From G963665545 sp963665545 (GTDB lineage Bacteria; Pseudomonadota; Gammaproteobacteria; Xanthomonadales; SZUA-36), in assembly GCA_963665545.2 (NCBI GenBank), contig CAXXKZ010000011.1, positions 186,001 through 250,000 on the forward strand: a DNA stretch of 64,000 nucleotides, written 5' to 3'. Below the pieces are notes generated by a model. That model was not told the DNA's origin and ran no database searches. It worked only from the letters and a program-made list of their open reading frames with translations. Shown here one piece after another: positions 52,993 to 62,437 of the stretch. A program made the position numbers and the translations under genes. Numbering within the stretch: position 1 is the first letter of the stretch; every line of letters begins with the position of its first letter.

Positions 52993-53790
52993 ATAAAAGC
53001 TTTCTATGGACGTCGTGTGAGCCTGAACGGTAATGCCAGATTTGTGACCTGCGTCGACAATGGCCTTTTGAACACGTGGCGAAAAAGAGATAAAAAACCC
53101 ATCCGTATGGCCACTGGCGCCATATTTGAGGAAATCCACCTCCTTTGTGGCGTACTCTGTCACTTTTTCGGACACCTCTTCCGGCCCCATCCACATCAAT
53201 TCGCGACCGACCCCCTGCTGCCAGGTCTCGTTGATGCGATTGGCAAAAGTTTCGGTAATGTACGGCTTGGGGACACCGCCCAGAAAATCGGGTGAGAACG
53301 GGCCATCAAACCCAACAATATTTCCCGCCAGATAGATGCGGCTACCCTTTGCCTCTCCGCTGTTAATCGCATCCCGGGCTTTCACCAACGCCGCCCTGGG
53401 CCCCCAGGTGTCAAAAACCGTCGTTTGGCCGTTTTTGAGCGTAATTTGCGCTGCTTCCAGAATAACCTCGTGGTAACGACCATCGTATTTGATCAGTAAT
53501 TCCGTATCGACATTAACGGATAGGTGCAGATTGGTGTCCATCAGGCCGGGAATTACGTATTTTCCCTTGGCGTCGATCAACTCTGCACCATCAGGAATAA
53601 CGATTTCCCGTTTGCTGCCAACAGCCGCAATACGCCCGTTGTCCATCAGTACCACACCATTTTTGAGCGGCGCACTCCCTGTCCCGTCAATGACGGTACC
53701 ATCCACTACTGCAAGTAACTCAGCGTGGGCAGGCGCTGCTGCCACCGCGAACATCATCAGGACACATCTTATATCTGCCAATACTTTCAA
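52993..53790 (-). pseudogene. Exported amidohydrolase, N-terminal fragment
   Basis: Closely similar to the amidohydrolase at 45335-46756 over its first about 265 residues: signal peptide ending AAPAHA, MDTNLHLSVN, VDFLKYGASGHTDGFF and VQAHTTSIESFY. After that the frame runs into the SMUG1 fragment. TTG at 53790 is the start, at the same position as the paralogue ATG, with AAGGAG upstream. The final His, Asp and C-terminus are missing, so it is inactive. Confidence 0.85.
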
Positions 53791-53910
53791 GTTCGATACT
53801 CCTTCTGGCTGTGTTCGCATTCTAAGTTTCAACTACCGACAGCACTAGTGCCGAAGGGTATTCGGGGTTGTGTTAAATGGTCTGGTGATCTACCCCGAGG
53901 AGTCCCATGA

Positions 53911-53955
53911 TTAAAAGCTGTAGGACAGATTGATACCAATCGTGCGAGGTCGAAC
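53911..53955 (-). pseudogene. C-terminal tail of a TonB-dependent receptor
   Basis: The minus strand reads RPRTIGINLSYSF and a stop. This is the usual aromatic-ended last beta-strand of TonB receptors. No further receptor sequence follows; an IS3 fragment abuts it. The match is short, so confidence is limited. Confidence 0.35.
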
Positions 53956-53962
53956 AATCGCT

Positions 53963-54198
53963 CGATGAAAAACCAAGTATTGCTGGAAAACTACTATTTA
54001 CCCGGCGATCTCAAGGCACGTATCGGTGAGTTCGTCGATTACTACAACACCGAGCGCTATCACGAGAGCCTGAACAACCTGACGCCCGAGGATGTGTACA
54101 CCGGTCGCGGACAAACGGTGCTCAATCGGCGCCGACGGATCAAGCAGAAAACGCTGGCTGAGCGACGTCGGCTATACTACCAACAGAAGGCTGCATGA
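53963..54198 (+). pseudogene. IS3-family transposase OrfB, C-terminal fragment
   Basis: Encodes KNQVLLENYYLPGDLKARIG, FVDYYNTERYHESLNNLTPE and a basic tail, the C-terminus of an IS3-type integrase-core transposase. It is unrelated to the IS3 element at 56339-57599. The catalytic part is absent. The following 170 bp hold no gene. Confidence 0.85.
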
Positions 54199-54368
54199 CC
54201 ATGAACCTGATGAGCTCAAAAGCCTCTCTTAAATCCGAACCCTCGCAGTCCGGAATCCTTTGACGACGTACAAAGGGATTCTAGAGATAAAGCACTAAGC
54301 GATCCATTTGGGTAACACTGAGACATTAAGCATTAAAGATGGCATAAACTGGAAAGGAGAATTGAACC

Positions 54369-55844
54369 ATGAAGCATCTACTACTCCATATTTCCAGAAC
54401 TGCGCTAAGAAAGCCTATCGTAGGGATAGTCACATCATTGTGCATGGCGACGCTGCCTGGAGCAGGGTTGGCCCACGCAGAAACCTTGGTCATTACAGGT
54501 GGGACAGTTATTGACGGAACTGGCACCGCGCCGTTCGAGAACTACTCCGTGCTGATTGAAAATGGACGCATCACAGCTATTGGTCAGGATGTCGAGATGC
54601 CCGAAGGAGCCAGCATCATTGATGCAACGGGTAAATTCTTGATCCCCGGCTTGATGGATGCGAATGGGCACATGACTTTCCTCGGACTTGTAGAGGAGAT
54701 TGCAAAGTTTGAAGGTCGTATTCACGAAATTGCTATTGAGTCCGCGCAATTTGCCCTGAAAGGCGGGGTAACTACCGTTTTTGACACGGCTGGACCGCGC
54801 GAGCCGCTAATTAAGGCTCGTGAGATGATAAATGCGGGCGAGGTGCCGGGCTCCCGATTATATATTGCCGGTAATATCATCGGCTTCGACGGGCCCTTTT
54901 CAGATGATTTCCTTTATGACAGTGAGTACATCGACGTGGAAAGTACAACCGACCCTAAACTCCTCGAAACTCAGGCCCGGCTCAACGAGATCTGGTCCCA
55001 AGGGGTCGGAAACTACCTCGTGGGATTGGGGCCAGAGGAAGTTAGACCCATCATAGCGGAATACGTGAAAAAAGACATAGATTACGTGAAATACGCTTCA
55101 AGCGTCCATGACCCAGCTAAGAAATTCATTATGTTCTCTCCACGTGTACAACGAGTGATTGTCGAGGAAGCACACAAGGCTGGTTTAACCGTACAAGCGC
55201 ATATTACTACCCCCGAGAGTCTGGATATGGCAATCGAGGCGGGCGTCGATATTATTACCCACGGTGCCATAATCGGCCATCACTCCATGCCAGAGGATGC
55301 GATGCAAAAGATGCTTGAACGCAGCGTAGCAGTATCAGTCAATATGGCGCCACAATTCCGACGCGATATGCTTAAGAAACTTGGTTTCGATCATGGGGTG
55401 GAAGGCCTCGAATTACATCAATCCAATCGGAAAGTGCTTTATGAGAATGGGGTGCACTTAATGATGGCCACGGACCAAAACATAAAGAATCCGCTATTGG
55501 GGCTCCCTCCGGAACTTCAAGATGTCAATGGACAAATAGGTGAAGGGCATTTTGAAGGACTGCTAGCGCTTGAAGAAATTGGGGTAAAACCAATGGACAT
55601 CCTCAAAATAGCGACCAGTAACATTGCTAAGGGTTACAAAGTTGACAAAGACATTGGCTCATTAGAAGTAGGGAAAATTGCCGACATCCTCATTCTTGAA
55701 AAGAACCCACTGGAAAAAGCCGATAACTATCGGAGCCTTCACACGGTGATTAAGGATGGGAAAGTAGTCGATCGCGACGCACTACCGACCGCGCCCGTTA
55801 TCAGCCCTTTGTGGTCGTCATCCGGACCGGAAGATTCTGATTAG
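54369..55844 (+). CDS. Exported amidohydrolase (NGH variant)
   Basis: 491 aa with a signal peptide ending GAGLAHA. Motifs in order: MDANGHMTF in place of HxH, DYVKYASSVHD (Lys), VQAHITTPES, VDIITHGAIIG and MMATDQNIKNP. It is a distant paralogue of the amidohydrolases at 45335, 52993 and 63616 and has the opposite orientation. ATG 54369 has AAAGGAG 9 nt upstream. It is intact. The replaced first histidine may mean altered metal loading; the substrate is unknown. Confidence 0.85.
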   Translation: MKHLLLHISRTALRKPIVGIVTSLCMATLPGAGLAHAETLVITGGTVIDGTGTAPFENYSVLIENGRITAIGQDVEMPEGASIIDATGKFLIPGLMDANGHMTFLGLVEEIAKFEGRIHEIAIESAQFALKGGVTTVFDTAGPREPLIKAREMINAGEVPGSRLYIAGNIIGFDGPFSDDFLYDSEYIDVESTTDPKLLETQARLNEIWSQGVGNYLVGLGPEEVRPIIAEYVKKDIDYVKYASSVHDPAKKFIMFSPRVQRVIVEEAHKAGLTVQAHITTPESLDMAIEAGVDIITHGAIIGHHSMPEDAMQKMLERSVAVSVNMAPQFRRDMLKKLGFDHGVEGLELHQSNRKVLYENGVHLMMATDQNIKNPLLGLPPELQDVNGQIGEGHFEGLLALEEIGVKPMDILKIATSNIAKGYKVDKDIGSLEVGKIADILILEKNPLEKADNYRSLHTVIKDGKVVDRDALPTAPVISPLWSSSGPEDSD

Positions 55845-56054
55845 ATTCATCTCAAACGCCAGATAAATGTGTCTACTCGACGCTCGCGTACGTCTGCTTT
55901 GGGTCATTTGCTGCCGTTCAAAACTCTACCACACCACAATGGCTGCTTCGGGTCGGAAGCGGCATGTTACCGCCCGTTCAGTGGTGATTCCGCTGTCCCC
56001 CGTAAAGCAGCCCATTTATTGTCGCGCAATCGAGCGCGAATAGGTGCGGCTTAC
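55845..56054. other. Gene-free stretch with two short similar repeats
   Basis: No credible gene. CTGCTTTGGGTCATTTGCTG (55894) and GGCTGCTTCGGGTCGGAAGC (55941) are imperfect copies of one motif about 48 bp apart, resembling intergenic repeats seen in proteobacteria. The IS1182 left end follows. Confidence 0.4.
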
Positions 56055-56248
56055 GGCCGAGGCTGTGTGATAACTCGATAATTGAGCGGTAAATAACCCA
56101 TCAAGGCTGTGATCCGGCTTCTCAACGGTTTTTCGGGTGATGTTTTTGGCGAGCGATGGTTCGGCCTGCAGACATTCCTCAACAGCGACTTCCTAAGAAT
56201 GCCTGTTAGGGGCTCGATAAGCGTATTTCAACGCTGATAAAGGGGGGT

Positions 56249-56338
56249 TTAGGTCCCTATCGCTTCAATGAGAGATTTCGTGCCGATAAGGTTCATCATT
56301 CGCTTCATCGTTATACGCCAACACGTGCAAACTCATCT
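56249..56338 (-). pseudogene. IS1182 transposase, C-terminal part (beyond the IS3 insertion)
   Basis: Reading on from the other side of the IS3 element gives MSLHVLAYN, which fits directly after VNTE. One extra base near 56310 then shifts the frame; the shifted frame reads MKRMMNLIGTKSLIEAIGT to a TAA at 56249, the expected family ending. Confidence 0.7.
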
Positions 56339-56369
56339 TGACGTGGTCAAGCTATTTGATACAACCCAG

Positions 56370-57248
56370 TTAAGCAACTTTTCTTAATTCTGTCATTTCC
56401 ATTTCAAACTGATTCGGACTTCTGTAATTGAGGTACGAATGCAGTCTGTAACTGTTATAAAACATCGATATGTAATCCAGGATATCCTGCTGGGCTTCAT
56501 AGCGGGTCTGGTAGTGTCGCCAGTGCACCCGTTCCTGCTTCAGGCTGCCGAAGAAGCTCTCCACAACAGCGTTATCCCAGCAGTCGCCTTTTCGGCTCAT
56601 GCTGCCTTTGAAGCCATGCGCTTTCAATAATCGCCTGCAAGCTTTACTGGCATATTGGGATCCGCGGTCAGAATGGTGGATCAAGCCTGCTTTTGGCCTG
56701 CGCAACCAGATCGCCATCGTCAATGCATCACACACCAGCTGTGCGGTCATTCGGCTGCTCATACTCCAGCCCACAACTTTTCTGGAATATAAATCAATCA
56801 CAACAGCCAGATACAACCAGCCTTGCTGGGTCCAGACATAGGTGATGTCTGAAGCAAAAACCTGGTTGGGTTGCTCAACGTCAAATTGCCGTTCCAATAA
56901 ATTTTCAAATAACGGCAATTTATGATTGCTGTTGGTGGTCACTTTGAATTTCTTTTTATGACGAACTTGAATAACCGCTTCTTTCATCAGGTTCACGGTC
57001 TTCGTTCTGCTGATCGGAAAACCCAATGCATTCATCGCTCTTTTCATGCGCCGCCGGCCATAGGTATATTGGCTGGCAACGGCTATATCCTTCATCCAGT
57101 CCAGCATCTCCTGGTGCTCCGGATCCGCCAGCCTGGCTTCTGTAATTCGCCGATAGTGGTAATAACCTTGTCGGCTGACACCCAGTACTCGACACATCAG
57201 GTCGATTGGCCAGGTCTTCTTGTGTTGGGTGACAAACAAATATTTCAT
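56370..57248 (-). CDS. IS3-family transposase OrfB
   Basis: Integrase-core DDE transposase of 292 aa. Triad: D in VFASDITYVWT, D in IHHSDRGSQYAS, E in NAVVESFFGSLKQE. It starts at ATG 57248, overlapping the orfA stop as ATGA. Fusion to OrfA is expected by -1 frameshifting at the A7G run (minus strand, 57277-57284), after which the frame reads KKSDGLLCQRNEMKYLFV. Intact. Confidence 0.93.
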   Translation of the reverse strand: MKYLFVTQHKKTWPIDLMCRVLGVSRQGYYHYRRITEARLADPEHQEMLDWMKDIAVASQYTYGRRRMKRAMNALGFPISRTKTVNLMKEAVIQVRHKKKFKVTTNSNHKLPLFENLLERQFDVEQPNQVFASDITYVWTQQGWLYLAVVIDLYSRKVVGWSMSSRMTAQLVCDALTMAIWLRRPKAGLIHHSDRGSQYASKACRRLLKAHGFKGSMSRKGDCWDNAVVESFFGSLKQERVHWRHYQTRYEAQQDILDYISMFYNSYRLHSYLNYRSPNQFEMEMTELRKVA

Positions 57249-57538
57249 TTCATTTCTTTGGCAAAGAAGACCGTCGCTTTTTTTAGGATTTCTTTCTCCA
57301 TTTTCAGGTTTTTGACCTGCGATCTTAACTTCCGGATTTCTTCCTGTTCCGGGGTGAGTTTGCCGTTCCCGCGGAAAGATTGCCCACCATCGGCTCGGTG
57401 TTCTGAAACCCAACGACCGAGCATATTGCCATTAAGCCCAAGGCTTCTGGCAGCTTCTGCACGGCTATAACCTTGATCGACTACCAAACTGACTGCATCC
57501 AGTTTGAACTCCTTTGAATACTTTTTTCTTCTTCTCAA
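57245..57538 (-). CDS. IS3-family transposase OrfA
   Basis: 97-aa helix-turn-helix protein (YSKEFKLDAVSLVVDQGYSR, AEAARSLGLNGNMLGRWV) with a C-terminal leucine-zipper-like helix (LRSQVKNLKMEKEILKKA). It binds the IS ends and is fused to OrfB by programmed frameshifting. Intact. Confidence 0.93.
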   Translation of the reverse strand: MRRRKKYSKEFKLDAVSLVVDQGYSRAEAARSLGLNGNMLGRWVSEHRADGGQSFRGNGKLTPEQEEIRKLRSQVKNLKMEKEILKKATVFFAKEMK

Positions 57539-57599
57539 TTTACTTCTCCCAGTTAAATAAATTATCTCTTAACTGGGTTGTACAATCTATTGGACCACT

Positions 57600-58938
57600 T
57601 CATCTCGGTATTCACCCGATCCAGTGTTTTTGTGAGGAAGTGAGTCGAACCCATCCAGGCTTTCAAGGTGCCGAACGGATGCTCCACGGTGGCTCGTCGG
57701 ATGCGCATCATTTCCGGGCTGCGGTCCAAACGCTTCTGGGCATTCTCAACGACCGCTTCGTGCTCCCAACGGGTTATTTTGCGATGGACGCCTGAAGTGC
57801 ATTGAGCCTTGATGGTGCACATCCGGCACTTGAAGGTCCAGTAGGCATGAATGGTCTTGCCCTGTTGCTGCGTCGTCATGTGCCGCACCAGGCGCAGCCC
57901 CGCCGGGCATTCATACTCGTCATCTTCGGCGATATAACGGAAGGCCTTGCGGTCGAACTGGCCTTTGGCCCGGTTGGGTGAAGTATTGGGCTTGGGCAGA
58001 TAGGCCGTGATATTGGCTGCCTCACAGTCCCGGATCTCTTCACCACGGTAGTAGCCACGATCGGCAACCACCTTCAGTTCTTCCACCCCCAGTGCGGACT
58101 TGGCCTGCTTGGCCATCTTTGCCAGTTGGCGCCGATCGCTACCCACGTTAGTGACCTCGTGAGCGACGATCATATGGTGCTCGGTATCCACCGCGGCCTG
58201 TACGTTGTAACCGACCATGCCATGACCCCGCGTCTTCATCGAGCGGGCATCTGGATCGGTCAGCGAAATCTGTTTATCCGGTGCCTTAAGCATCCGGGCT
58301 TCGAGCTTTTTTAGGCGCGCCATCTCCTTCTTCAGGGCCGCGATCTTGTCTTCCAGTCGCTGGGTTTTGTCTTCAGCCGGCTCCTGTTGATCTGCAATGG
58401 CCAGTTGCTCGAGGTAACGGTCGATGCTCGCTTCTACTTCCGCCAGTCGTCGCTTCATCTTAGCCCGCGTGAAGTTGCGATCACGATTGTTAACGGCTTT
58501 GAACTTACTGCCATCAATGGCCACGAAGGCATTAGCGAAAAGGTTGAGCTTGCGGCACAGCATGACGAACTCGCGGCACACCAACCGGATCGCTACGCCA
58601 TTGTCTTTGCGAAAGTCGGCGATGGTCTTGAAGTCGGGCGCCAGACGTTCGGTCAGCCACATCAGCTCAATGTTGCGTTGCGCTTCACGTTCCAGTCGCC
58701 GGCTTGACTGCACTCGGTTGAGATAACCGTAGACATAGATCTTCAGCATCGTCGAGGGGTGGTAGGCTGGGCGGCCCGTATCGTTGGGCTGGGTCTTGAA
58801 GCCCAGGCCGGATAGGTCCAGTTCATCCAGGAAGACATCGATCACTCGAACGGCGCTGTCTTGGGCGATGTAGTCATCCAGGCGTTCTGGAAATAAGGTG
58901 GCTTGATTGCGGTCTTCGCCTTCTATAAATCCACTCAT
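57600..58938 (-). pseudogene. IS1182-family transposase, main part
   Basis: About 445 residues of an IS4-like DDE transposase: FVAIDGSKFKAVNNRDRNFT (first Asp), VVADRGYYRGEEI (second Asp) and VEHPFGTLKAWMG (Glu). It starts at ATG 58938 (MSGFIEGEDRNQATLFPERL). The gene is interrupted after VNTEM by the IS3 element, so the last about 25 residues are detached. Confidence 0.92.
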
Positions 58939-58966
58939 CCAACAGTCCCTTGGCTGGAAAGTGTAA

Positions 58967-59635
58967 TTATATCTGGTGCGGAGTTTTCACACAGTCTGGG
59001 CCAGGAGCCGACACTCGCACATTGTCAGGTTGAGTAGACTGGTCGCGCAAGCCATCGTGATACCAAAGCTCCCGCAGAAATTTCGGGGACAGTGCCGGTA
59101 CTTCCCTGCCTTGTCTAAGAAGTTCTTTGCCCACTACAGCGATGGCCAGTTCACCGGCTTCAGCAAAGGCAATCCCGGCGAGCGGAAGGCTTGCAGGCAA
59201 TGCATCAATAATAGTGCCGTTGACCGCATAGAGCACATTATTACGATTGAAATGGGCTTTCAGGACGCCCGCAAAGACCGGCAGGCCCAGGTGGGTCTGG
59301 TGCATCTCAACCAGGGAACTGGCCGGGCTAATCCTGCGTTCAGGCCGGCGTTGCAACTGATCGCGGTGATTTTGAATGCCGAATACGGCCCCGTAATTAA
59401 CCAGGAAATCATCCAGCTGATCGCCCGCAGACAAGCCCGGATCCGGGCCTGGGGCTGGCGCCGGGATCCGCACAAACTGAGCACGCCCGGTTGAATCGCT
59501 GACGGTGACGATCGCACCGGCGGCCCGTAATGAATCCCGGGCAGCCTGAAATGAAGTATCGTTGTCCCCCATCAGGCCGGAGTGAACAAAAAATAAAGCG
59601 AGTCCAGCCAGAAGACCCTCTCCAGTACTTGGCAT
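58967..59635 (-). pseudogene. Secreted M4/M36-type metalloprotease, propeptide fragment
   Basis: Signal peptide (LLAGLALFFVHSG) followed by an FTP-like propeptide domain: FLVNYGAVFGIQNHRDQLQ, MHQTHLGLPVFAGVLKAHF, VLYAVNGTIIDALPA. Proteases of the thermolysin and fungalysin families carry this domain before the catalytic HExxH domain, which is absent here. Native sequence stops at VRVSAPG at 59003; the last residues come from the IS1182 end. ATG 59635 has GGGAG about 13 nt upstream. The call rests on the FTP pattern. Confidence 0.65.
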
Positions 59636-59837
59636 TTCCGTTGCAACTCCCAAAATTAATGATCAGTTTCAAGACCGAGAGATCGAGCAATTGATCGGCG
59701 ACTGTTCGATAAGACCTGAACAGCGTAAAAATGCTCACAGGCAATGTCCACACTTACCTGAAACAGACTAAACATTTGGCTGTTACCAGTCGGATGGCTA
59801 CAATCGAGACAGGCTTGATCAGGAATTTATATTGCTC

Positions 59838-59990
59838 ATGATGAACCGGCACCACCGGATACCGTTTATCAAACTCTGTATTTCAGCTTTGCTGTGCGCC
59901 TCAATCGCGGCCTGCTCCAGCTATGGCCACCGTTCGATGAACAGAGATCAACTCGATTATGGCTACAGTGCTGTGCCCCGTCAGCGATAG
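59838..59990 (+). CDS. Small lipoprotein
   Basis: 50-aa product: MMNRHHRIPFIKLCISALLC then ASIAACSSYGHRSMN and a polar tail ending AVPRQR. It has a basic N-terminus, a short hydrophobic stretch and the lipobox IAAC, so it should be lipidated and membrane-anchored. No ribosome site stands out. It diverges from the truncated protease gene and is upstream of a small ORF broken by copy G. Function unknown. Confidence 0.55.
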   Translation: MMNRHHRIPFIKLCISALLCASIAACSSYGHRSMNRDQLDYGYSAVPRQR

Positions 59991-60009
59991 TCGGACAGAC
60001 AAGGGTGGT

Positions 60010-60048
60010 TTGAATAAGAGAGACTTTTGGCCCATCGTCACTCCGAAG
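60010..60048 (+). pseudogene. Small basic ORF interrupted by IS256 copy G (first part)
   Basis: From TTG 60010 the frame reads NKRDFWPIVTPK up to the insertion. Removing the element it continues RNDDDKAIDSAKKAIRAIRR to a stop at 61593, about 64 codons. GGTGG precedes the start. It lies 20 bp after the small lipoprotein gene. Whether it is a real gene is uncertain; the unbroken frame across the junction is the main argument. Confidence 0.35.
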
Positions 60049-61433
60049 GAGCTATTGTCAAATCTGGTGTTTAGCCATTTGATTCAAGCGGCGACCTGAT
60101 CAATCTCTTTTACCTCGATCCCATCTTTGAATTTCACCCCCGTAATCACCTTGGCCAGGTAATCAAAGCCGCGTAGCCGGCGCCATTTCTTTTCCGCACA
60201 CTGGCTCAATTTGAACATCATATGCAACATGCCATTGCGCGTCAGACAACCTTTGGATCTTTTGGTCTGGTGGCGGATGGTGGCAAAGGTGGATTCAATC
60301 GGGTTGCTGGTCCGGATGCTCTGCCAGTGTTGGGCCGGAAAATCATAAAATGCCAACAGTTCATCCCGATCCTTGAGCAAACAGCTCGTCGCTTTCGGGT
60401 ATTTCGCCTCAAAGATCTCAATAAACAAATCAAACGCCTTGTTTGCATCATCCTTGGTTTCCGCCTGCCAGATGGCGTGCAGGGCCTGCTTGGCTTTGGG
60501 TTGTGCGGATTTCGGCAAACAATTCAGTACATTCATGGTCTTGTGCATCCAGCAGCGTTGCTGGCGGCTGGCCGGAAAGATTTCATCCAGCGCCGCCCAA
60601 AAACCCATCGCACCATCACCAATCGCCAGTTGTGGGGCGCTCATGCCGCGCGACTTCAGATTCAGCAACACCTCACGCCAACTCTGAGTCGATTCTCGCA
60701 CCCCGTCCTCAATCGCCAGAAAATGTTTTTCGCCGCGTTCATTGACACCAATGATCACCAGCGCGCAGAGCTTGGCATCCTCCGCCCGCAGCCCACTGTA
60801 GACACCATCAGCCCAGACATACACCCACCGGTCCTGTCCCAGGCGACGCTGGCTCCACGCTCGATATTCCTCCGCCCATACCTGTTTCAGGCGGGATACC
60901 GTGCTGGCCGACAGACCCTGTGCCTGCGGGCCCACCAGTACCCGCAACGCCTCAGCCATCTCACCGCTGGATACCCCTTTGAGGTACAACCACGGAATGG
61001 CTGCCTCGAAAGTCGCTGTCTTGCGCACATATGGCGGCACCAGCACCGACTGAAAACTCACTGCTTCACCGGTCTTCGAGCGCACCTTGGGAATTCTCAC
61101 CCGGATCGGTCCCAGGCCGGTCTGCAACTCACGTTCTGGCAGGTAACCGTTGCGCACCACACCGGCATGACCTGATTCGGTACGCCAATCCTGATACTTG
61201 GCCAGCAGCTCCTGGACTTCACTTTCCACCGCTTCGGCGAGCAGCTTCCGGGCGCCTTCTTTGAGCAATTCGGTCAACGGATCGGCACTGATTGCTCGAC
61301 GTTCCAGTTCAATAACATTATTCTTGTTCATAGTGGCGTATCTCCTTTGGTTGCTTTGAAGTTTGGTAACAACAAATCAACCAGATACGCCGCTTTTTTT
61401 CAACTGCTCAAACACCAGATTCGATCATAACTC
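60049..61433 (-). mobile_element. IS256-family element, copy G (complete, short TSD)
   Basis: 1385 bp. TCCGAAG precedes the element at 60042-60048 and follows it at 61434-61440, a 7-bp duplication (8 if the terminal C is shared). The right part of the interrupted small ORF occupies 61441-61593; 61594-61826 holds nothing recognisable. Confidence 0.95.
60084..61331 (-). CDS. IS256-family transposase (copy G)
   Basis: 415 aa, intact DDE. It shares the Gln of IRHQTKRSK with copy B but the synonymous base near 60690 (TCTCGC) with copies A, D and E. Confidence 0.95.
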   Translation of the reverse strand: MNKNNVIELERRAISADPLTELLKEGARKLLAEAVESEVQELLAKYQDWRTESGHAGVVRNGYLPERELQTGLGPIRVRIPKVRSKTGEAVSFQSVLVPPYVRKTATFEAAIPWLYLKGVSSGEMAEALRVLVGPQAQGLSASTVSRLKQVWAEEYRAWSQRRLGQDRWVYVWADGVYSGLRAEDAKLCALVIIGVNERGEKHFLAIEDGVRESTQSWREVLLNLKSRGMSAPQLAIGDGAMGFWAALDEIFPASRQQRCWMHKTMNVLNCLPKSAQPKAKQALHAIWQAETKDDANKAFDLFIEIFEAKYPKATSCLLKDRDELLAFYDFPAQHWQSIRTSNPIESTFATIRHQTKRSKGCLTRNGMLHMMFKLSQCAEKKWRRLRGFDYLAKVITGVKFKDGIEVKEIDQVAA

Positions 61434-61826
61434 TCCGAAGAGGAACGATGATGACAAAGCAATAGATAGTGCCAAGAAGGCCATCCGAGCCATTCGCCGG
61501 GCAACCCGGCGTCAGCCCTACGTATGCCGAATCCCATTTACCAAAAACCCACCAAAATTTATTTTGTATATGAGAAAAACCAGGTTCCCTTAAGACGTAC
61601 ATGGGACCCAATTGCGCGGGCATTTGCACGGTCGGGACCCTGAATCGGCTTGACATGCTCTTGTATGTCCGAGTCCGGCTATCACCCTTTTATTCCTATC
61701 CACAGAATTATCTGGTGCGTGAACAGAAATATTGGCTCACAATGAAGTAGCATTTCACTAACACCACTGAGCGCGCCGATCACACTAAATTGCACGACGC
61801 GCTCGCTTTCTAACGGAGCCATTCAA

Positions 61827-62315
61827 ATGAGCCACAATTTCTTTACCCCTGCGACGGCGGCATCAGTCATTGGCGAGTTGTTTACGTCTAATTGGCTTAC
61901 CGTAGATCAGGAGCGAATAACGGCTTTTGGAGAGATCACCGACGACCCCGACCCGCATCATGTCGACCCGGAGTTTTGCAAAGAACACAGCCCCTGGGGA
62001 AAGCCGATTTCGTTCGGCTTCCTGACCATTTCCTTGTTGACGCCCATGATATACGACGTGTATCGCTACCCGCTTGACGGCGATTCGAAAGATGGCTATC
62101 CGGCCAGCTACGGGCTGAATCGATTCCGGCTCGTCGCGCCTGTTCTCGCGGGTTCTCGAGTACGGGGCAAATTTACAGTCACTGATGTTCGAGACCGCAA
62201 ACCCGGCCAACTGATGATTACTGTTGATTTTGCTGTCGAGATTGATGGCAACTCAAAGCCTGCACTTGTTGGGGAGTGGCAGATGCTTTGGATCACGCCA
62301 GATGTTCTTGTCTAG
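61827..62315 (+). CDS. MaoC-like hotdog dehydratase
   Basis: 162 aa, single MaoC/R-hydratase-like hotdog domain, expected to hydrate an enoyl thioester. The active-site block is GEITDDPDPHHVDPEFCKEH (Asp and His of the hydratase motif), followed by GKPISFGFLTISLL. ACGGAG lies 9 nt before ATG 61827. It is intact and stands alone between IS copy G and the convergent DUF4350 gene. Partner genes for fatty-acid metabolism are not nearby, so its pathway is open. Confidence 0.85.
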   Translation: MSHNFFTPATAASVIGELFTSNWLTVDQERITAFGEITDDPDPHHVDPEFCKEHSPWGKPISFGFLTISLLTPMIYDVYRYPLDGDSKDGYPASYGLNRFRLVAPVLAGSRVRGKFTVTDVRDRKPGQLMITVDFAVEIDGNSKPALVGEWQMLWITPDVLV

Positions 62316-62437
62316 GCCGGCGATGAATCGCACGCCTGGCCTACCGAGAGTAAGCGATTATCCGTTCTATTATTCTGATCATCGCGCCGATGGCTTTGAT
62401 GAACTGGCGCGAACGATTACAGATAGGAAGGATTGAC

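Larger units (their letters stand above)
56339..57599 (-). mobile_element. IS3-family element inside the IS1182 transposase gene
   Basis: About 1.26 kb. The inner ends are inverted repeats (GTGGTCAAGCTATTTGATAC on the left; GTGGTCCAATAGATTGTAC inward from the right), both followed by AACCCAGTTAAG. Direct repeats TCATCT at 56333-56338 and 57600-57605 flank it; removing the element and one repeat restores the host frame TEMSLHVLAYN. It carries orfA and orfB with a frameshift signal. Confidence 0.85.
56055..59002 (-). mobile_element. IS1182-family element, interrupted by an IS3-family element
   Basis: The terminal inverted repeats are GGCCGAGGCTGTGTGATAAC at 56055 and, inward from 59002, GGCCCAGACTGTGTGAAAAC. 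Without the IS3 insert the length is about 1.68 kb, normal for IS1182. No target duplication was seen. On its right it truncates a protease gene. Confidence 0.85.

Noticed and set aside
55869..56081. 70-codon open frame upstream of the IS1182 element
   Set aside because: Arginine/cysteine-rich translation across intergenic repeats and an IS end, without ribosome site or family pattern.
56357..57586. Narrower IS3 boundaries with CTATT as target duplication
   Set aside because: The inverted similarity extends outward to GTGGTC on both sides, and only the wider boundaries restore the IS1182 reading frame.
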